From assembly GCA_963662175.1 (NCBI GenBank), contig OY759225.1, forward strand, positions 1,426,001 to 1,490,000: a stretch of 64,000 nucleotides of DNA. The letters run 5' to 3'. The position numbers were made by a program, and so were the translations under genes. The stretch is from Aradus depressus. Lineage: Eukaryota > Arthropoda > Insecta > Hemiptera > Aradidae. This document shows positions 1-10,870 of the stretch, piece by piece. The notes under the pieces were generated by a model. That model was not told the origin of the DNA and made no database searches. It saw nothing but the letters and a program-made list of their open reading frames with translations. Every line of letters starts with the position of its first letter. Positions within the stretch are counted from its first letter, which is position 1.

Positions 1-470
1 CGCTGAGTAGGCTAATAAGGTGACTTGAGGGACTCCTGTTAGTGTGAAGTGGTCTCGAGATGTTGTTGAGACTGTCGCCAGCCCCAGAGAGAGCCCCTTG
101 GCCTGCCATCCACCCACAACGGAGAATAGGCACTCCAGCACAGCCATCTCCTTCAGAAGAGGCCCAATCACACATGATGGACCGGACTAGGAGGAATGAG
201 AGGACCACCTATTCGTTGTCAACCAAATCGGTAAAGTCTCAGAGGGAGAGCGATGACTTATTTGATTCACATTGGGGAAGTACATTGTCGGTGATTCATC
301 ATTTTACAGTTGTGCCGACTTGGTAATGAGTGTGTGATAAGTTCCGGGTTAGATTCCACTTTGTTAGGTAATTGGCCCTCGAAGAAGGGAACGAGGCTCT
401 CCCCTGTCTATTTGTGTTGGGTGAAGGAAACTATATATAGGTGTAGTGACCAACGGTCTATTTCTGAGCA
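1..470. other. Non-coding, repeat-derived sequence
   Basis: No gene is recognised. Positions about 225-310 resemble the 3' end of an unclassified interspersed repeat seen elsewhere in the window: a GGGAGAGC-type purine stretch, then GGGGAAGTACATTGTCGGTGA. The short ORFs here show no protein signature. Confidence 0.5.
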
Positions 471-880
471 TTGGTCAGCTTCAGGAGCCCAACTCCGCCA
501 ACACCATACTCTCCTAGCCTCTAGAACAGGGAGATGAGCATCACTCCAAGATTTGGTCAGCTTTAGGAGCCCAACTCCGCCAACACCATACTCTCCTAGC
601 CTCTAGAACAGGGAGATGAGCATCACTCCAAGATTTGGTCAGCTTCAGGAGCCCAACTCCGCCAACACCATACTCTCCTAGCCTCTAGAACAGGGAGATG
701 AGCATCACTCCAAGATTTGGTCAGCTTCAGGAGCCCAACTCCGCCAACACCATACTCTCCTAGCCTCTAGAACAGGGAGATGAGCATCACTCCAAGATTT
801 GGTCAGCTTCAGGAGCCCAACTCCGCCAACAACATACTCTCCTAGCCTCTAGAACAGGGAGATGAGCATCACTCCAAGAT
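471..880. repeat. 82-bp tandem repeat, five copies
   Basis: Five consecutive 82-bp units begin at 471, 553, 635, 717 and 799 with TTGGTCAGCTTCAGGAGCC and end in ACTCCAAGA. They differ by only one or two bases each (for example CTTTAGG in unit 2 and AACAACATAC in unit 5). The near identity points to recent amplification. The unit is not a multiple of three and the open frame across unit 1 closes at 537, so it is not coding. Confidence 0.95.
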
Positions 881-1213
881 AGTTGAAATGTTCAGTGAAA
901 AAATGAGTCATAACTACTTAAAGACCGGATATAACTTTATAAATAAAACTAGCTTTTAGAAAAATGACATTTTCAATGATTTTGAGGCCCCCCCAGATGT
1001 TAGATTACGTGCGATGATCAGACAGAGAATGAAAAGCTTATAATGTTGAATGTAAAATCATGTAAATGTTATCATTTTATGTTCCCGTTCCGATCCGGTC
1101 CAAATGTTTAGGATCCCTTTATATCCTTGGGCGGATAAGGATGCTATATGTCAAATTTCATGAAATCTGAGTTCGCACCTCGCATCGTTGTGGGGATTCC
1201 CCCCTCCCCCCCC

Positions 1214-1259
<46 letters not shown>

Positions 1260-1499
1260 ACAATATACATTCAGCCATTTTCCTGTGGAGCTCCAAACAT
1301 ACGTACAGACAGAAACTGAACAGGTCGTCTCTAAGGCTTCTATGTCACATGACACAGATTTCTGATCAAACAAAAAGATCATTCAGTCCATGTACAGACA
1401 AAGCATTAATTTTATGTATAGATTGTGTAAATTAGGGTAATTTTAACCTTATCTCAAACATGTCTCTTATCATATTGTACATACAACAACAACAACACA
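881..1499. other. AT-rich non-coding sequence with a long C tract
   Basis: No gene is seen. It contains the poly-C tract listed separately. The proline-rich or glycine-rich ORFs that cross the tract are artefacts of the homopolymer. Confidence 0.5.
1199..1259. repeat. Poly-C tract of about 60 bp
   Basis: About sixty bases are nearly pure C, interrupted by a T at 1205 and an A at 1214. Its length is probably unreliable in the assembly. Confidence 0.9.
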
Positions 1500-1720
1500 A
1501 CCTAGCGCAAGCGTCGTTCGGATGGAACCTTAAGCAACTGTCTCGAACCTGTGAGATGTCAGGAAGTCCTAAACCTAGGTAACTTAATCAAGATAGGCAC
1601 AATTTAGGGACCTTCATTAGAGTTGACTTCATGTCCACCAGAGTGACGAAAGAGTGAGCGAGCGAGTGAGTGAGCGATATTGAGATATGACCTTGTTTTT
1701 TAAAGCCCGGGAATGACTAT
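1500..1720 (+). mobile_element. Diverged SINE body fragment, no tRNA head
   Basis: The block contains decayed forms of the SINE body: CGTTCGGATGGAACCTTAAG, then TCCACCAGAGTGACGAAAGAG and AAAGCCCGGGAATGA near the 3' end. A GAGC/GAGT simple repeat (about 1652-1672) interrupts the conserved stretch. It belongs to the same family as the copy that starts 100 bp downstream. Confidence 0.7.
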
Positions 1721-1819
1721 CAAAAAGGGAACATATAATATACATAATAGAGAAGATAAGAATATAATTACAGTACTGTTGCTTTCTTCGAAAAAGTGAT
1801 ATTTATAAAGGAGAAATCT

Positions 1820-2087
1820 ACTCAACCGGTAGCACAGAGGTAGCGTCCTTGCCTACTGAGTTCAAGATTGCGGGTTCGAAACACAGTCTGAGTGGTGAAA
1901 AGAAATTGAGCCATCCTTCGGATGGGACGATCGACTCGAGCCTGTACTGTTTCAGGTACTCGTTAAAGACCTCTACCGAAGGTAACTGAACCTCTCCACC
2001 AGAGTGACGAAAGAGCGTTCTGGTAGTAGGTGATATGACCTCGTAGTTAAAGCCCGGGCATGAGTCACAATAACTAACTAACGTTGG
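1820..2087 (+). mobile_element. tRNA-derived SINE, plus strand
   Basis: The head carries RNA polymerase III promoter boxes: box A TAGCACAGAGGT near 1830 and box B GGTTCGAAAC near 1873. The body follows with the family motif CCTTCGGATGGGACGATCGAC, the CAGGTACTCGTTAAAGACC segment, the CCAGAGTGACGAAAGAGCG segment and the 3' motif AAAGCCCGGGCATGAGTCA, ending in AATAACTAACTAAC. It is slightly shorter than other full copies because the joint after the head is deleted. The minus-strand ORF across it is incidental. Confidence 0.85.
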
Positions 2088-2628
2088 AAGCGGCTTACAA
2101 TTAGGTAAGGAAATTTTCATAATATTACAAAAACTCATCAATGGCATTATACTGAAAAAAGAGGATTAATTTAACTGAATCTACGAGAACTTTTTTTCGA
2201 ATACATACCTGAAATATCATCAAAATCTAGCAGGAGTTAGATATAATGTACACAAAGTTCGCCCCAATAAAATTATAGGTATTGTACACAATATTTGATG
2301 GTGCATATTCGGGATGGTAATGATGGTCTCATAAGCAGTTCCGCTGAGGAAGCCATCAGACGCTAATGGTGCAAAGTGTATCCGAGCCGGCTGTAGAATG
2401 TAAAAAATAATATTTTTAGTAGGGTCGTTGCTCCCATGAGAGGAAGCTGGATTCAAAGCCTGACCAGAGTCTCTTCACCTCACAAACTACACCATCACCA
2501 TCTAAATATCTATCTTAGAACACACTAGGCTAGAAAATAATTTAAAATTGAATTTAGCAAGCAGCAGCAAGAACGAACAGGAAATGTGAACATTCACCAC
2601 TTTTCAGTTAATTCTGTCAAAAGGAAGG
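2088..2628. other. Unassigned non-coding sequence
   Basis: No gene, tandem repeat or recognisable mobile element is seen. The short minus-strand ORF at 2220-2456 has no family signature. Confidence 0.4.
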
Positions 2629-2935
2629 GGGGGGGGGGGGTGGGGGGGGGGGGGGAATAGGGGGAAGACTTGACACAAAAACTCTAATAACTGCCGATAA
2701 AATGAATGTATCGACACGATATTTCATATGTGTAACCCAAACCCCATAAGGACAACACCTATCGATTTTAGCCAAATCGGCCGAAGAAAAAGGGGGGATT
2801 ACAATCCTTTCTTTTAGAATCCTCAACTGATGGAAACTCTCGTAATGACGTCGGGGAAATCTACCTGAAGGAGACAGCTTAGCCGAATAGTTCTCCTGAT
2901 AGTGCGCGTAACACAACTTATTTATTTAAATTGGT
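2629..2935 (+). repeat. G-rich tract and unclassified interspersed repeat fragment
   Basis: A G run (2629-2655) is followed by one module of the unclassified repeat family of this window: a CTAATAACTGCCGATAAAATG phrase, TCGACACGATATTTCATATG, then a GCCAAATCGGCCGAAG phrase and a purine-rich run. The same module recurs on both strands across the window. Confidence 0.6.
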
Positions 2936-2992
2936 TGTTTAGCGACACTCTATGCGCTACCTTCACAAGCACATTTGTGTATTTCTTTTAGG

Positions 2993-3395
2993 CAAAGTTA
3001 TGTAGTAGATGGGAAAGTTCATGTTTTCAGATCGCCTCAATGAAAAAATATTAAAAAAATTTCATTTGTATCTGTGGAACAATGAATCCCGATAAAATGA
3101 ATATGTCAACACAATTTTTTTTGTGGATTCAATCCCCCCCCCATTGATTTTCAGTCAAATCAGAAAATAATGGGGGGGGGGGGGGGGAGATTATAGAGGG
3201 AGCTTAACTGCAAAAACTAACTGTTGATGGAATGGATATTTCGAGATGAGAATTTATCTGTGGATTCAGAAGTTTATAAGTAAGAGGTAGGCACATTGTG
3301 TAAAAGAGAAGAAGGACTTTGAGGGAGAGCGGAAACTTATTCAAGCAGGGAAGTACTTGGCAGTGAATCATTGACAATTTTTTTAAATAAGAATT
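2993..3395 (+). repeat. Unclassified interspersed repeat, near full copy
   Basis: It begins with the family start GGCAAAGTTATGTAGTAGATG and continues through a CCCGATAAAATGAATATG module, a C run (3136-3145), ATTTTCAGTCAAATCAG, a G run (3173-3187) and a second module. It ends at AGGGAAGTACTTGGCAGTGA. No ORF of note. The counterpart in the second segment copy lies at about 9327-9730. Confidence 0.65.
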
Positions 3396-3747
3396 GCCAA
3401 CGGGTCTTGATTCAACCTTTGGAACTATGTCAATGGAAATGGAACAGTCTTCATAGTATTTATTTATTTATTCTTCAAAATAAGACAACATTAGTTTCTC
3501 AATGTATCTAAACTTAGAAACTGTGTTAGATATATTTAAAAATACTTTGCAGTTTAGTGTCAATCATGAGACCACTCACTCAAATCAAACAACAGACCGC
3601 CCATTCTCAGTTGATCTCACTCTTTTACACCGAATACAATGTCGATATAGAAACATCAGTTCAAAGAACGAGCTGCAGACATCAATGTCTTCAATGCGAT
3701 ACACAGAAAGTATTTTTACTTCGGTTTGTGGGCAGGGTATTCCAAGC
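3396..3747. other. Unassigned non-coding sequence
   Basis: AT-rich sequence with short ORFs only. Two overlapping ORFs (3502-3768 and 3557-3757) run into the SINE and share no recognised domain. They recur in the second segment copy only because the segment is duplicated. Confidence 0.4.
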
Positions 3748-4061
3748 TATTGTATGACCGGGCTTTAACTAAGAGGTCATAACGCCTACTACCAGAGCAC
3801 AATTTCGTCACTCTGGTGGACATGAGCCCGACTCTACTGTGAAAGTCCTAAATTTTATCTATCACCTTGGGCAGGGGTCTTTAACGAGTACCTGACATCG
3901 TACAGGCTCGGGACCATCGCTTAACGTCCCAACCGAAGGACGGCGTGCTTAAGTTTATTTTACCTCCCAGATAAAATAAACTAAGGGCCTCGGCCGGGTT
4001 TCGAACTCACGATCTTGAGCTCAGAAGTCAAGCAGGCATACCACTGAGCTATCGGCGCCCT
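3748..4061 (-). mobile_element. Full-length tRNA-derived SINE, minus strand
   Basis: Read on the minus strand it opens with GGGCGCCGATAGCTCAGTGGT (box A at 4040-4051), has box B at 3998-4008 in the context AGTTCGAAACCC, then the linker CTTAGTTTATTTTATCTGGG. The body motif GTCCTTCGGTTGGGACGTTA follows, then GGTACTCGTTAAAGACCCC, the CCAGAGTGACGAAA segment and AAAGCCCGGTCATAC at the 3' end. This is one of the best complete copies and can serve as the family reference. It encodes nothing and depends on another element's reverse transcriptase. Confidence 0.9.
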
Positions 4062-4264
4062 CAAAAATAACTTTTTATTTTATTGTTAATTTATCAAGGG
4101 GGGAATAAATTATAGGTCAAAAAATATATAAATTTTTTTTACAAGACCCAAAGAATCCTAAAGTGGAAATAAATACAAAATCCTCCTGTTTCTGTTTTTA
4201 TGCAGCTGTGCATGTATTTGCTCAGATGTAGAGATTTCATGTTTTCCTACACCCAGATTCCACA

Positions 4265-4435
4265 AACGAAAAAAAAAATCCTGAGTCTATTAACAAGATA
4301 ACTCCCGATAGAATGAATCTATCGACACGAAGTTTATTCGGAAGTCTCTGAATAAATAACCCATTGATGTTCAAACAAATCGGTCAATTGGCTCCAGAGG
4401 GAGAGGGGAAACTTAGCTGTTTGACAACAGTAGAA
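4265..4435 (+). repeat. Unclassified interspersed repeat fragment
   Basis: It carries one module: AACTCCCGATAGAATGAATC, TATCGACACGAAGTTTATTC and an AAATCGGTCAATTGG phrase followed by a GAGAGGGGAAACTTAG run. The counterpart is at about 10605-10775. Confidence 0.6.
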
Positions 4436-4530
4436 ATGTTCAAATAAACAGAGAAAACGACAATTTACATCTTATCTTACCAACTGATAACAGTACATTA
4501 ACTAATCCTATCTCTAATCCGTTATATATA

Positions 4531-4991
4531 CAGGGGCGTAGCCAGGGGGGGAGACGTGCCCCTCCTGGCCAGAGCAAAAAACCAAGATAAAAATTAAATA
4601 AACTAAAAAAATCGTTTTTATTAAAAATGGATTGATTGCAAGTTACCAATAGGATCATCAAATTTCCCGTGCGTCTGATTATGATTTATAGTAAAAATGG
4701 AAAGCGCAAGCAGCAGCAAATGCACGCTATTGGTTGTGAGTCATTTAATTCTAAAAGCACAGAAACCACAGCGTGCATTTGCTGCTGCTGCTCTTGTAAA
4801 GTCAGCTCAAGTATTACAGTCAGTGGTTACCTCAGGGGGAGCTTCTAGAGGTCCGAGTCTCCCAAATTAATAACAAAAAAGTCTGCAGCGCTAACCATGG
4901 AAACTGCGGACTATGCTTCCGGGAGTCTATACCCCCCACTCCTGTAGCCTAACTTTGCCCCCCCCCCCTTCAAAATCCTGGCTACGCCCTG
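4531..4991. mobile_element. 461-bp MITE with CAGGGGCGTAGCCAGG termini
   Basis: The left end reads CAGGGGCGTAGCCAGG and the right end is its reverse complement with one G lost (CCTGGCTACGCCCTG). The flanks are TATATATA on the left and TATATATG on the right, which fits a target duplication in TA-rich DNA; 8 bp would suit a hAT-type element, but a TA duplication cannot be excluded. Inside, arms of AGCAGCAGCAAATGCACGCT (about 4710-4729) and its complement (about 4770-4789) form a second hairpin. There is no transposase. The copy at 10871-11331 has an intact right end. Confidence 0.8.
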
Positions 4992-4999
4992 TATATATG

Positions 5000-5523
5000 T
5001 ATGTGTTTTTTTAAAATCCAGAACGATACATCGATACATGATTGGTCAGATTTTAAATAATCGCGAACTAACTAGGTCTACAAGTGGTGCATCTGAAGCA
5101 ACCTCTCACTCGAATAACAACACTAAAATAACTTGAAAACATTTGGAAAACTACTGTTGAACATAAACTAACTGGCAGTACGTCATCTTGAAAATGTAAA
5201 TAAAAATGTTTGAACATCAAACAAAAATATGTACGTTCGAACAGTAAAGTTGAAACAACACAAAAATTGAACATTCCCAGACCCTTCTAGATCAACAATT
5301 AATATATAAACAACCAACAGACAAAAATAAATAATTTAATTCGTAACAATATGTTTATTTATTCAGAAAAGAAAAAGTTACATGATAAAATCATGATGGC
5401 AAATGATGGTACTGCCATTTATGGTTACTGTTGATGCATGTCTATCAGATCACTGCATTGCAGAGATGTGTGGCGCTTAGAAGCACACGAGAGGATTGGA
5501 GTGGAAGTTTGTTTATCTCAAGT
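5000..5523. other. Unassigned non-coding sequence
   Basis: AT-rich sequence with no recognisable gene or element. A 68-codon minus-strand ORF at 5068-5274 is present in both segment copies but has no family signature. Confidence 0.4.
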
Positions 5524-5756
5524 TAGTTATTATGACTCATGCCCGGGCTTTAGCTACGAGGTCATATCGCCTACTACCAGAGCGCTCTTTCGTCACTCTC
5601 GTGGACATGAGCCTATGGGAGTCCTAAATGTTGCCTATCCTGATTTCTTATTCACCTAGTGTAGGGATCTTTAACAAGTACCTGACATCGTACAGGTTCG
5701 GGACCATCGCTTAACGTCCCATCCGAAGGCCGGCGTGCTTAAGTTTATTTTACCTC
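5524..5756 (-). mobile_element. SINE lacking its tRNA head
   Basis: On the minus strand the body runs from CTTAAGCACGCCGGCCTTCG through GGTACTTGTTAAAGATCCC to AAAGCCCGGGCATGAGTCAT. The tRNA-like head and linker are missing: sequence breaks at ACCTCC/TAAGGAG (about 5757). Nine bases (CCTACTCTA in the other copy) are deleted near 5612. The counterpart is at 11863-12105. Confidence 0.85.
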
Positions 5757-7547
5757 CTAAGGAGTTCCAAGCCAAAAATCGGCTTGAGAAGTAAACTGTA
5801 AATGGTGAGCTTGTTAGTCAGAGAGAGTGATTCTGTACTTTCTAGTCTGGTGTGAGTGGACAACGTTACTCGTCTGCCTGAGAGCAGGCCCAAGGTAGCG
5901 GCGGACAGCACTTCGCTTATTGAACACATTTTATTTACAGTTAACATTTTAGGAGCCAGTTAATGCAGTTAACTGCACACTGAATGTTTGTTTCAGTTTT
6001 GTTCACTTCTATCAAATAGTTCAGTTTACAAAAGTAAACTTATCTGAAACGCCATATTCTGTTATTTGAATCAAAACAACAGTACACCAAAGTACAAATG
6101 GGGGATTTCCAAAGCTGCCTATTGTTAAACAATATCCTGTTTCTCAGGAGATAAAAATAAAAAAAATCGTTGAAGGTTGTATTTATAACGGACTTGAAAA
6201 ATACCCAAAGAAAACAGAGCTACATATCTATTTATGCACCGTAATTTTAAGGAACATCAGGCCAAGAAGAGAGAGAAAAAAAAAAAATTAAGGTTAGGTT
6301 TTTGGGGAAATGTCATGGAGGTTTTAATTGTTGATAATACACCAAAATATTAATACTTAAGTTTTTTTCTATGTGTTATCTCTATATATAAAAAACATTA
6401 CATAATATCTATGGTCACAGGGATAAGTTGTTAAGTCGTAAAATGGCCTCTCCCAAGCCAACTGTGAAGAAGTTGGGAGCTCAGAACTCTAATACTTTCG
6501 GAATTATAAAGATGTGGGTTTCTTGGTATCTTGTAAAATTGTGTATGTTCTCGGTTAAATCAACTTAATCTACTTCTTTGAGGAATCATTCACGAGATAA
6601 CTACATTTAACCATTTATTCACTACGGCAGACTATTCCAAGTGAAGAGGGCGTTTTCGGTATAATCAATTTTAGAGAGGCATCATTCACGAGTATTTCAA
6701 AAAGTATGGTTAATAATTAGGTAAGTGATGGGGAATGATTAGGTAACTAAGGGAAAATCCAAGAAAGGATTAACAATATTCATTTTCATTCACTCCTATA
6801 GATTAAGAAGGTATATGATTAATAATGATGCAAACATAATTTATTTATTCCAAAAACTAGATTTACACGATTACAAAAGTAAGTATTTAGACTTAGGTAC
6901 CTACTAATTTATTCCCTGTGACCACAGATATAAGGGATGAAAAATGTCATGGAGGATTTAATTGTTGATAATATACCAAAATATTAATATTTGAGTTTTT
7001 TTCTATGTGTTGTCTCTATATATAGAAAACATTACATAATATAAGGGGTGAAAAATTTCATATATAAGCGAAGCAATGTAAAATATTGGATGAGTTCCAA
7101 AGTGAAAAGAATAACGACGGCATACAAGACTGTTAAGAAAGAAAAAAAAGATGGATTAAACGTTTTACAAACTTTAATGGCTGTAATCTTTTGAAGTTTT
7201 TATATTCCAATGTTATGTAATAACTAGCGCTGCCTGGAGGCAAGGTGGCAAGGCTGTTAACAGTAATGTGCACTCACTCCTCTGAAAACTATATAAGTAT
7301 TACCACTTTCTGAAAGTTAGATCTAAACCATTTTTTTTTTTTTTAAATATTACAGAGAAATGTTACGAGACCTCGCTCCTTTAATTAATACGCATTTAAT
7401 AATTATAATGTTCTGTAGTACAGTTTAGCCGCTGCAAAAAGTCATAAACATTGATTTGGAATCTCGTTCACCACAGATATATTGACTGCATAATAAAAAA
7501 AAAAAAAAAATAATAATAATGTTAAGAGGTTAGACAAAAAAATAAAA
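5757..7547. other. AT-rich non-coding region with a composite repeat
   Basis: No gene is seen. Two 98-bp direct repeats (6311-6408 and 6945-7042) enclose about 536 bp whose own ends are inverted (TGGTCACAGGG at 6412-6422 and its complement at 6914-6924). The rest is AT-rich with poly-A and poly-T runs (7331-7344, 7494-7510). Confidence 0.5.
6311..7042. mobile_element. Short element with 98-bp direct repeats and inner inverted ends
   Basis: The outer 98-bp direct repeats start TGTCATGGAGG and end CATTACATAATAT, with a handful of differences. Immediately inside lie inverted ends of about 17 bp (ATCTATGGTCACAGGGA on the left). This could be a miniature LTR-type element, or a DNA-transposon relic with a duplicated flank. 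There is no coding capacity. The counterpart in the other segment copy begins at 12897. Confidence 0.4.
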
Positions 7548-8110
7548 AAATCGGTGATTCACCGGTAATGTACTTCCCCGGAACGAATTATTCAATTAAC
7601 TCCCTCCCCCCCCCCCCCCCCCCCCCTCCAAAACCAGTCAACGTTTGCGCTAATATTCAATAGTTGACTTACATAGGGGCTCCTAATTCCTACTAAATTG
7701 TATGTCGATAAATTCATTATATCGGCAGTTATTAGGGTTTTTGAATTGTGCGCCCTCCCCTGAACCCCCTCCCCTCTGGCCGATATCGCTGAAAATTAAT
7801 AAGTGTTGTCCTTATTGGGTTTTTAGTTTACATATGAAATTTTGTGTCGATACATTCGTTACATCGGCAGTTATAAGAGTTTTTTTTTAATTAAGCCTCT
7901 CCCCGAATCCCCGCCCCTTCTCTTTGGCCGATTTGGATGAAAATCAAAAATGTCGTCGTTTGAGGTGAAAATTTTAAAATTTGAGTGTTTATAAATTCAT
8001 TCTATCGGGAGCTATCGTGTTTAAAGACAAACATCCACGTTGAATCTGAAGGTAGGAAAACATCGAATTCCACTGAAAACTGAACATCGAGTTTTTGACC
8101 GATAGGTATC
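7548..8110 (-). repeat. Unclassified interspersed repeat, long copy
   Basis: This is the complementary orientation of the family: it starts with TCGGTGATTCACCGGTAATG, has a C run (7605-7626), and contains three modules with the ATATCGGCAGTTATTAGGG and GGCCGATATCGCTGAAAA phrases. It ends near the complement of the CATGTTCAGTTTTCACTG start. The 62-codon ORF across it is part of the repeat. The second copy is at about 14156-14745. Confidence 0.65.
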
Positions 8111-8369
8111 AAACTTCACCTATACTTCGCCTAACTGGCGAAGTAAGAAGTTGAATTCCGCCGTCGGAGTATTATTCGAATACTTTATTTGTAAAATACT
8201 AAAAGACAATATTTATTTCTTCAATACTTTTGTATTACTTTTTACAAAAAGACTTAAACCAATTTGTGTGTAAATATATCTCGAATTAATTCATTATTTA
8301 TATACAAAACTATTGAATATAAATGTTATTTGAAGAAAAGCGTTAAGCTATATAAACTTGGGTAGGCAA

Positions 8370-8487
8370 CGTTTAGGACTCCCATAGTACAGTCGGGCTC
8401 ATGTCCACTAGAGTGACGAACGTGCGCTCTGGTAGTAGGCGATATGACCTCGTAGTTAAAGCCCGGGCATGAGCCATAATAACTACC
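8370..8487 (+). mobile_element. SINE 3' fragment
   Basis: Only the 3' part of the SINE body remains: TAGGACTCCCATAGTACAGT, TCCACTAGAGTGACGAACG, GGTAGTAGGCGATATGACC and AAAGCCCGGGCATGAGCC. The counterpart is at 14993-15113. Confidence 0.8.
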
Positions 8488-9073
8488 TTATTTGAAAAAT
8501 ATCACCATTCCATAACCTGATAATAGTATATCCTTTCGCCTAATTCTTCCTTATCCTTCAAAACCTTATTTTATTTATTTTTTTTTTTTTTCGCCTTGAT
8601 TTTGGCCAAGTCTACTTTATCACCCTTCAATTTAGTGTAAGGTTTCTTTAATAAAGCTTCAGTAGTTTCCCAGATATCGGGGGGAGGGGAAGATATCAGA
8701 CCTCAAACACTCGTTTGTTAAACACCATAAAAATTAAAAATAATAATTAACTGAATATTAGGTATATAACGGATTGGCAATGTTTGTGTCACCATAGCTT
8801 TGCATCTCTGTGGAGGACCACCCCATATGATATAAAAACACAGAAGACGGGACAAAATGGGGACATTTAGGATCGTCCCGTCCAAAAAAGGATGTCAGAA
8901 AATGTAAATCAATGAATACTTTGTGAATGTAAATTACAAACTTAGAAAACAAAAAAGATGGCAAACGTTCAAGGCACTTTTCCTATCTACAGCATTTTTC
9001 AGTTTTCAATAAAAATTATTTTTAGTTTTTGTTTACCTACGTTATTGCTTTATTGTACAAATTTATAAATTTA
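8488..9073. other. AT-rich non-coding sequence up to the gap
   Basis: No gene or element is recognised. The 68-codon minus-strand ORF at 8758-8964 also exists at 15383-15589 because of the segment duplication; it has no recognised domain. Confidence 0.4.
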
Positions 9074-9273
9074 NNNNNNNNNNNNNNNNNNNNNNNNNNN
9101 NNNNNNNNNNNNNNNNNNNNNNNNNNNNNNNNNNNNNNNNNNNNNNNNNNNNNNNNNNNNNNNNNNNNNNNNNNNNNNNNNNNNNNNNNNNNNNNNNNNN
9201 NNNNNNNNNNNNNNNNNNNNNNNNNNNNNNNNNNNNNNNNNNNNNNNNNNNNNNNNNNNNNNNNNNNNNNNNN
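9074..9273. other. Assembly gap of exactly 200 N
   Basis: Two hundred Ns, a conventional placeholder for a join of unknown size. The sequence before it matches the end of the second segment copy and the sequence after it matches the start of the first copy. Confidence 0.99.
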
Positions 9274-10090
9274 TAGCGACACTCTATGCGCTACCTTCAC
9301 AAGCACATTTGTGTATTCTTTTAGGCAAAGTTATGTAGTAGATGGGAAAGTTCATGTTTTCAGATCGCCTCAATGAAAAAATATTAAAAAAATTTCATTT
9401 GTATCTGTGGAACAATGAATCCCGATAAAATGAATATGTCAACACAATTTTTTTTGTGGATTCAATCCCCCCCCCCATTGATTTTCAGTCAAATCAGAAA
9501 ATAATGGGGTGGGGGGGGGGGGGGGGAGATTATAGAGGGAGCTTAACTGCAAAACTAACTGTTGATGGAATGGATATTTCGAGATGAGAATTTATCTGTG
9601 GATTCAGAAGTTTATAAGTAAGAGGTAGGCACATTGTGTAAAAGAGAAGAAGGACTTTGAGGGAGAGCGGAAACTTATTCAAGCAGGGAAGTACTTTGGC
9701 AGTGAATCATTGACAATTTTTTTTAAATAAGAATTGCCAACGGGTCTTGATTCAACCTTTGGAACTATGTCAATGGAAATGGAACAGTCTTCATAGTATT
9801 TATTTATTTATTCTTCAAAATAAGACAACATTAGTTTCTCAATGTATCTAAACTTAGAAACTGTGTTAGATATATTTAAAAATACTTTGCAGTTTAGTGT
9901 CAATCACGAGACCACTCACTCAAATCAAACAACAGACCGCCCATTCTCAGTTGATCTCACTCTTTTACACCGAATACAATGTCGATATAGAAACATCAGT
10001 TCAAAGAACGAGCTGCAGACATCAATGTCTTCAATGCGATACACAGAAAGTATTTTTACTTCGGTTTGTGGGCAGGGTATTCCAAGCTAT

Positions 10091-10401
10091 TGTATGACCG
10101 GGCTTTAACTAAGAGGTCATAACGCCTACTACCAGAGCACAATTTCGTCACTCTGGTGGACATGAGCCCGACTCTACTGTGAAAGTCCTAAATTTTATCT
10201 ATCACCTTGGGCAGGGGTCTTTAACGAGTACCTGACATCGTACAGGCTCGGGACCATCGCTTAACGTCCCAACCGAAGGACGGCGTGCTTAAGTTTATTT
10301 TACCTCCCAGATAAAATAAACTAAGGGCCTCGGCCGGGTTTCGAACTCACGATCTTGAGCTCAGAAGTCAAGCACGCATACCACTGAGCTATCGGCGCCC
10401 T
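10091..10401 (-). mobile_element. Full-length tRNA-derived SINE, second segment copy
   Basis: It is the equivalent of the SINE ending at 4061, displaced by 6340 bp and differing at only a few bases (for example AGCACGCATACC instead of AGCAGGCATACC in the head). Boxes A and B are intact. Confidence 0.9.
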
Positions 10402-10870
10402 CAAAAATACCTTTTTATTTTATTGTTAATTTATCAAGGGGGGAATAAATTATAGGTCAAAAAATATATAAATTTTTTTTACAAGACCCAAAGAATCCTA
10501 AAGTGGAAATAAATACAAAATCCTCCTGTTTCTGTTTTTATGCAGCTGTGCATGTATTTGCTCAGATGTAGAGATTTCATGTTTTCCTACACCCAGATTC
10601 CACAAACGAAAAAAAAAATCCTGAGTCTATTAACAAGATAACTCCCGATAGAATGAATCTATCGACACGAAGTTTATTCGGAAGTCTCTGAATAAATAAC
10701 CCATTGATGTTCAAACAAATCGGTCAATTGGCTCCAGAGGGAGAGGGGAAACTTAGCTGTTTGACAACAGTAGAAATGTTCAAATAAACAGAGAAAACGA
10801 CAATTTACATCTTATCTTACCAACTGATAACAGTACATTAACTAATCCTATCTCTAATCCGTTATATATA

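Larger units (their letters stand above)
2940..9073. repeat. Segmental duplication, copy 1
   Basis: The 6.13-kb segment starts TAGCGACACTCTATGCGC and ends AATTTATAAATTTA at the edge of the N gap. It matches 9274-15698 base for base apart from scattered substitutions, homopolymer length changes, a 9-bp deletion in a SINE near 5612, a 55-bp/285-bp replacement near 5885 and a missing ~40-bp stretch near 6718. Both inner ends lie exactly at the N run, which is what two overlapping haplotype contigs joined in tandem would look like. A true tandem duplication is possible but less likely. Confidence 0.9.

Noticed and set aside
1148..1435. Proline-rich ORF (and glycine-rich ORF on the other strand)
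   Set aside because: Both are created by the poly-C tract and have no signature outside it.
3502..3768. Conserved gene, because the ORF recurs at 9842-10108
   Set aside because: Recurrence is explained by the duplicated segment. The ORF ends inside a SINE and has no domain.
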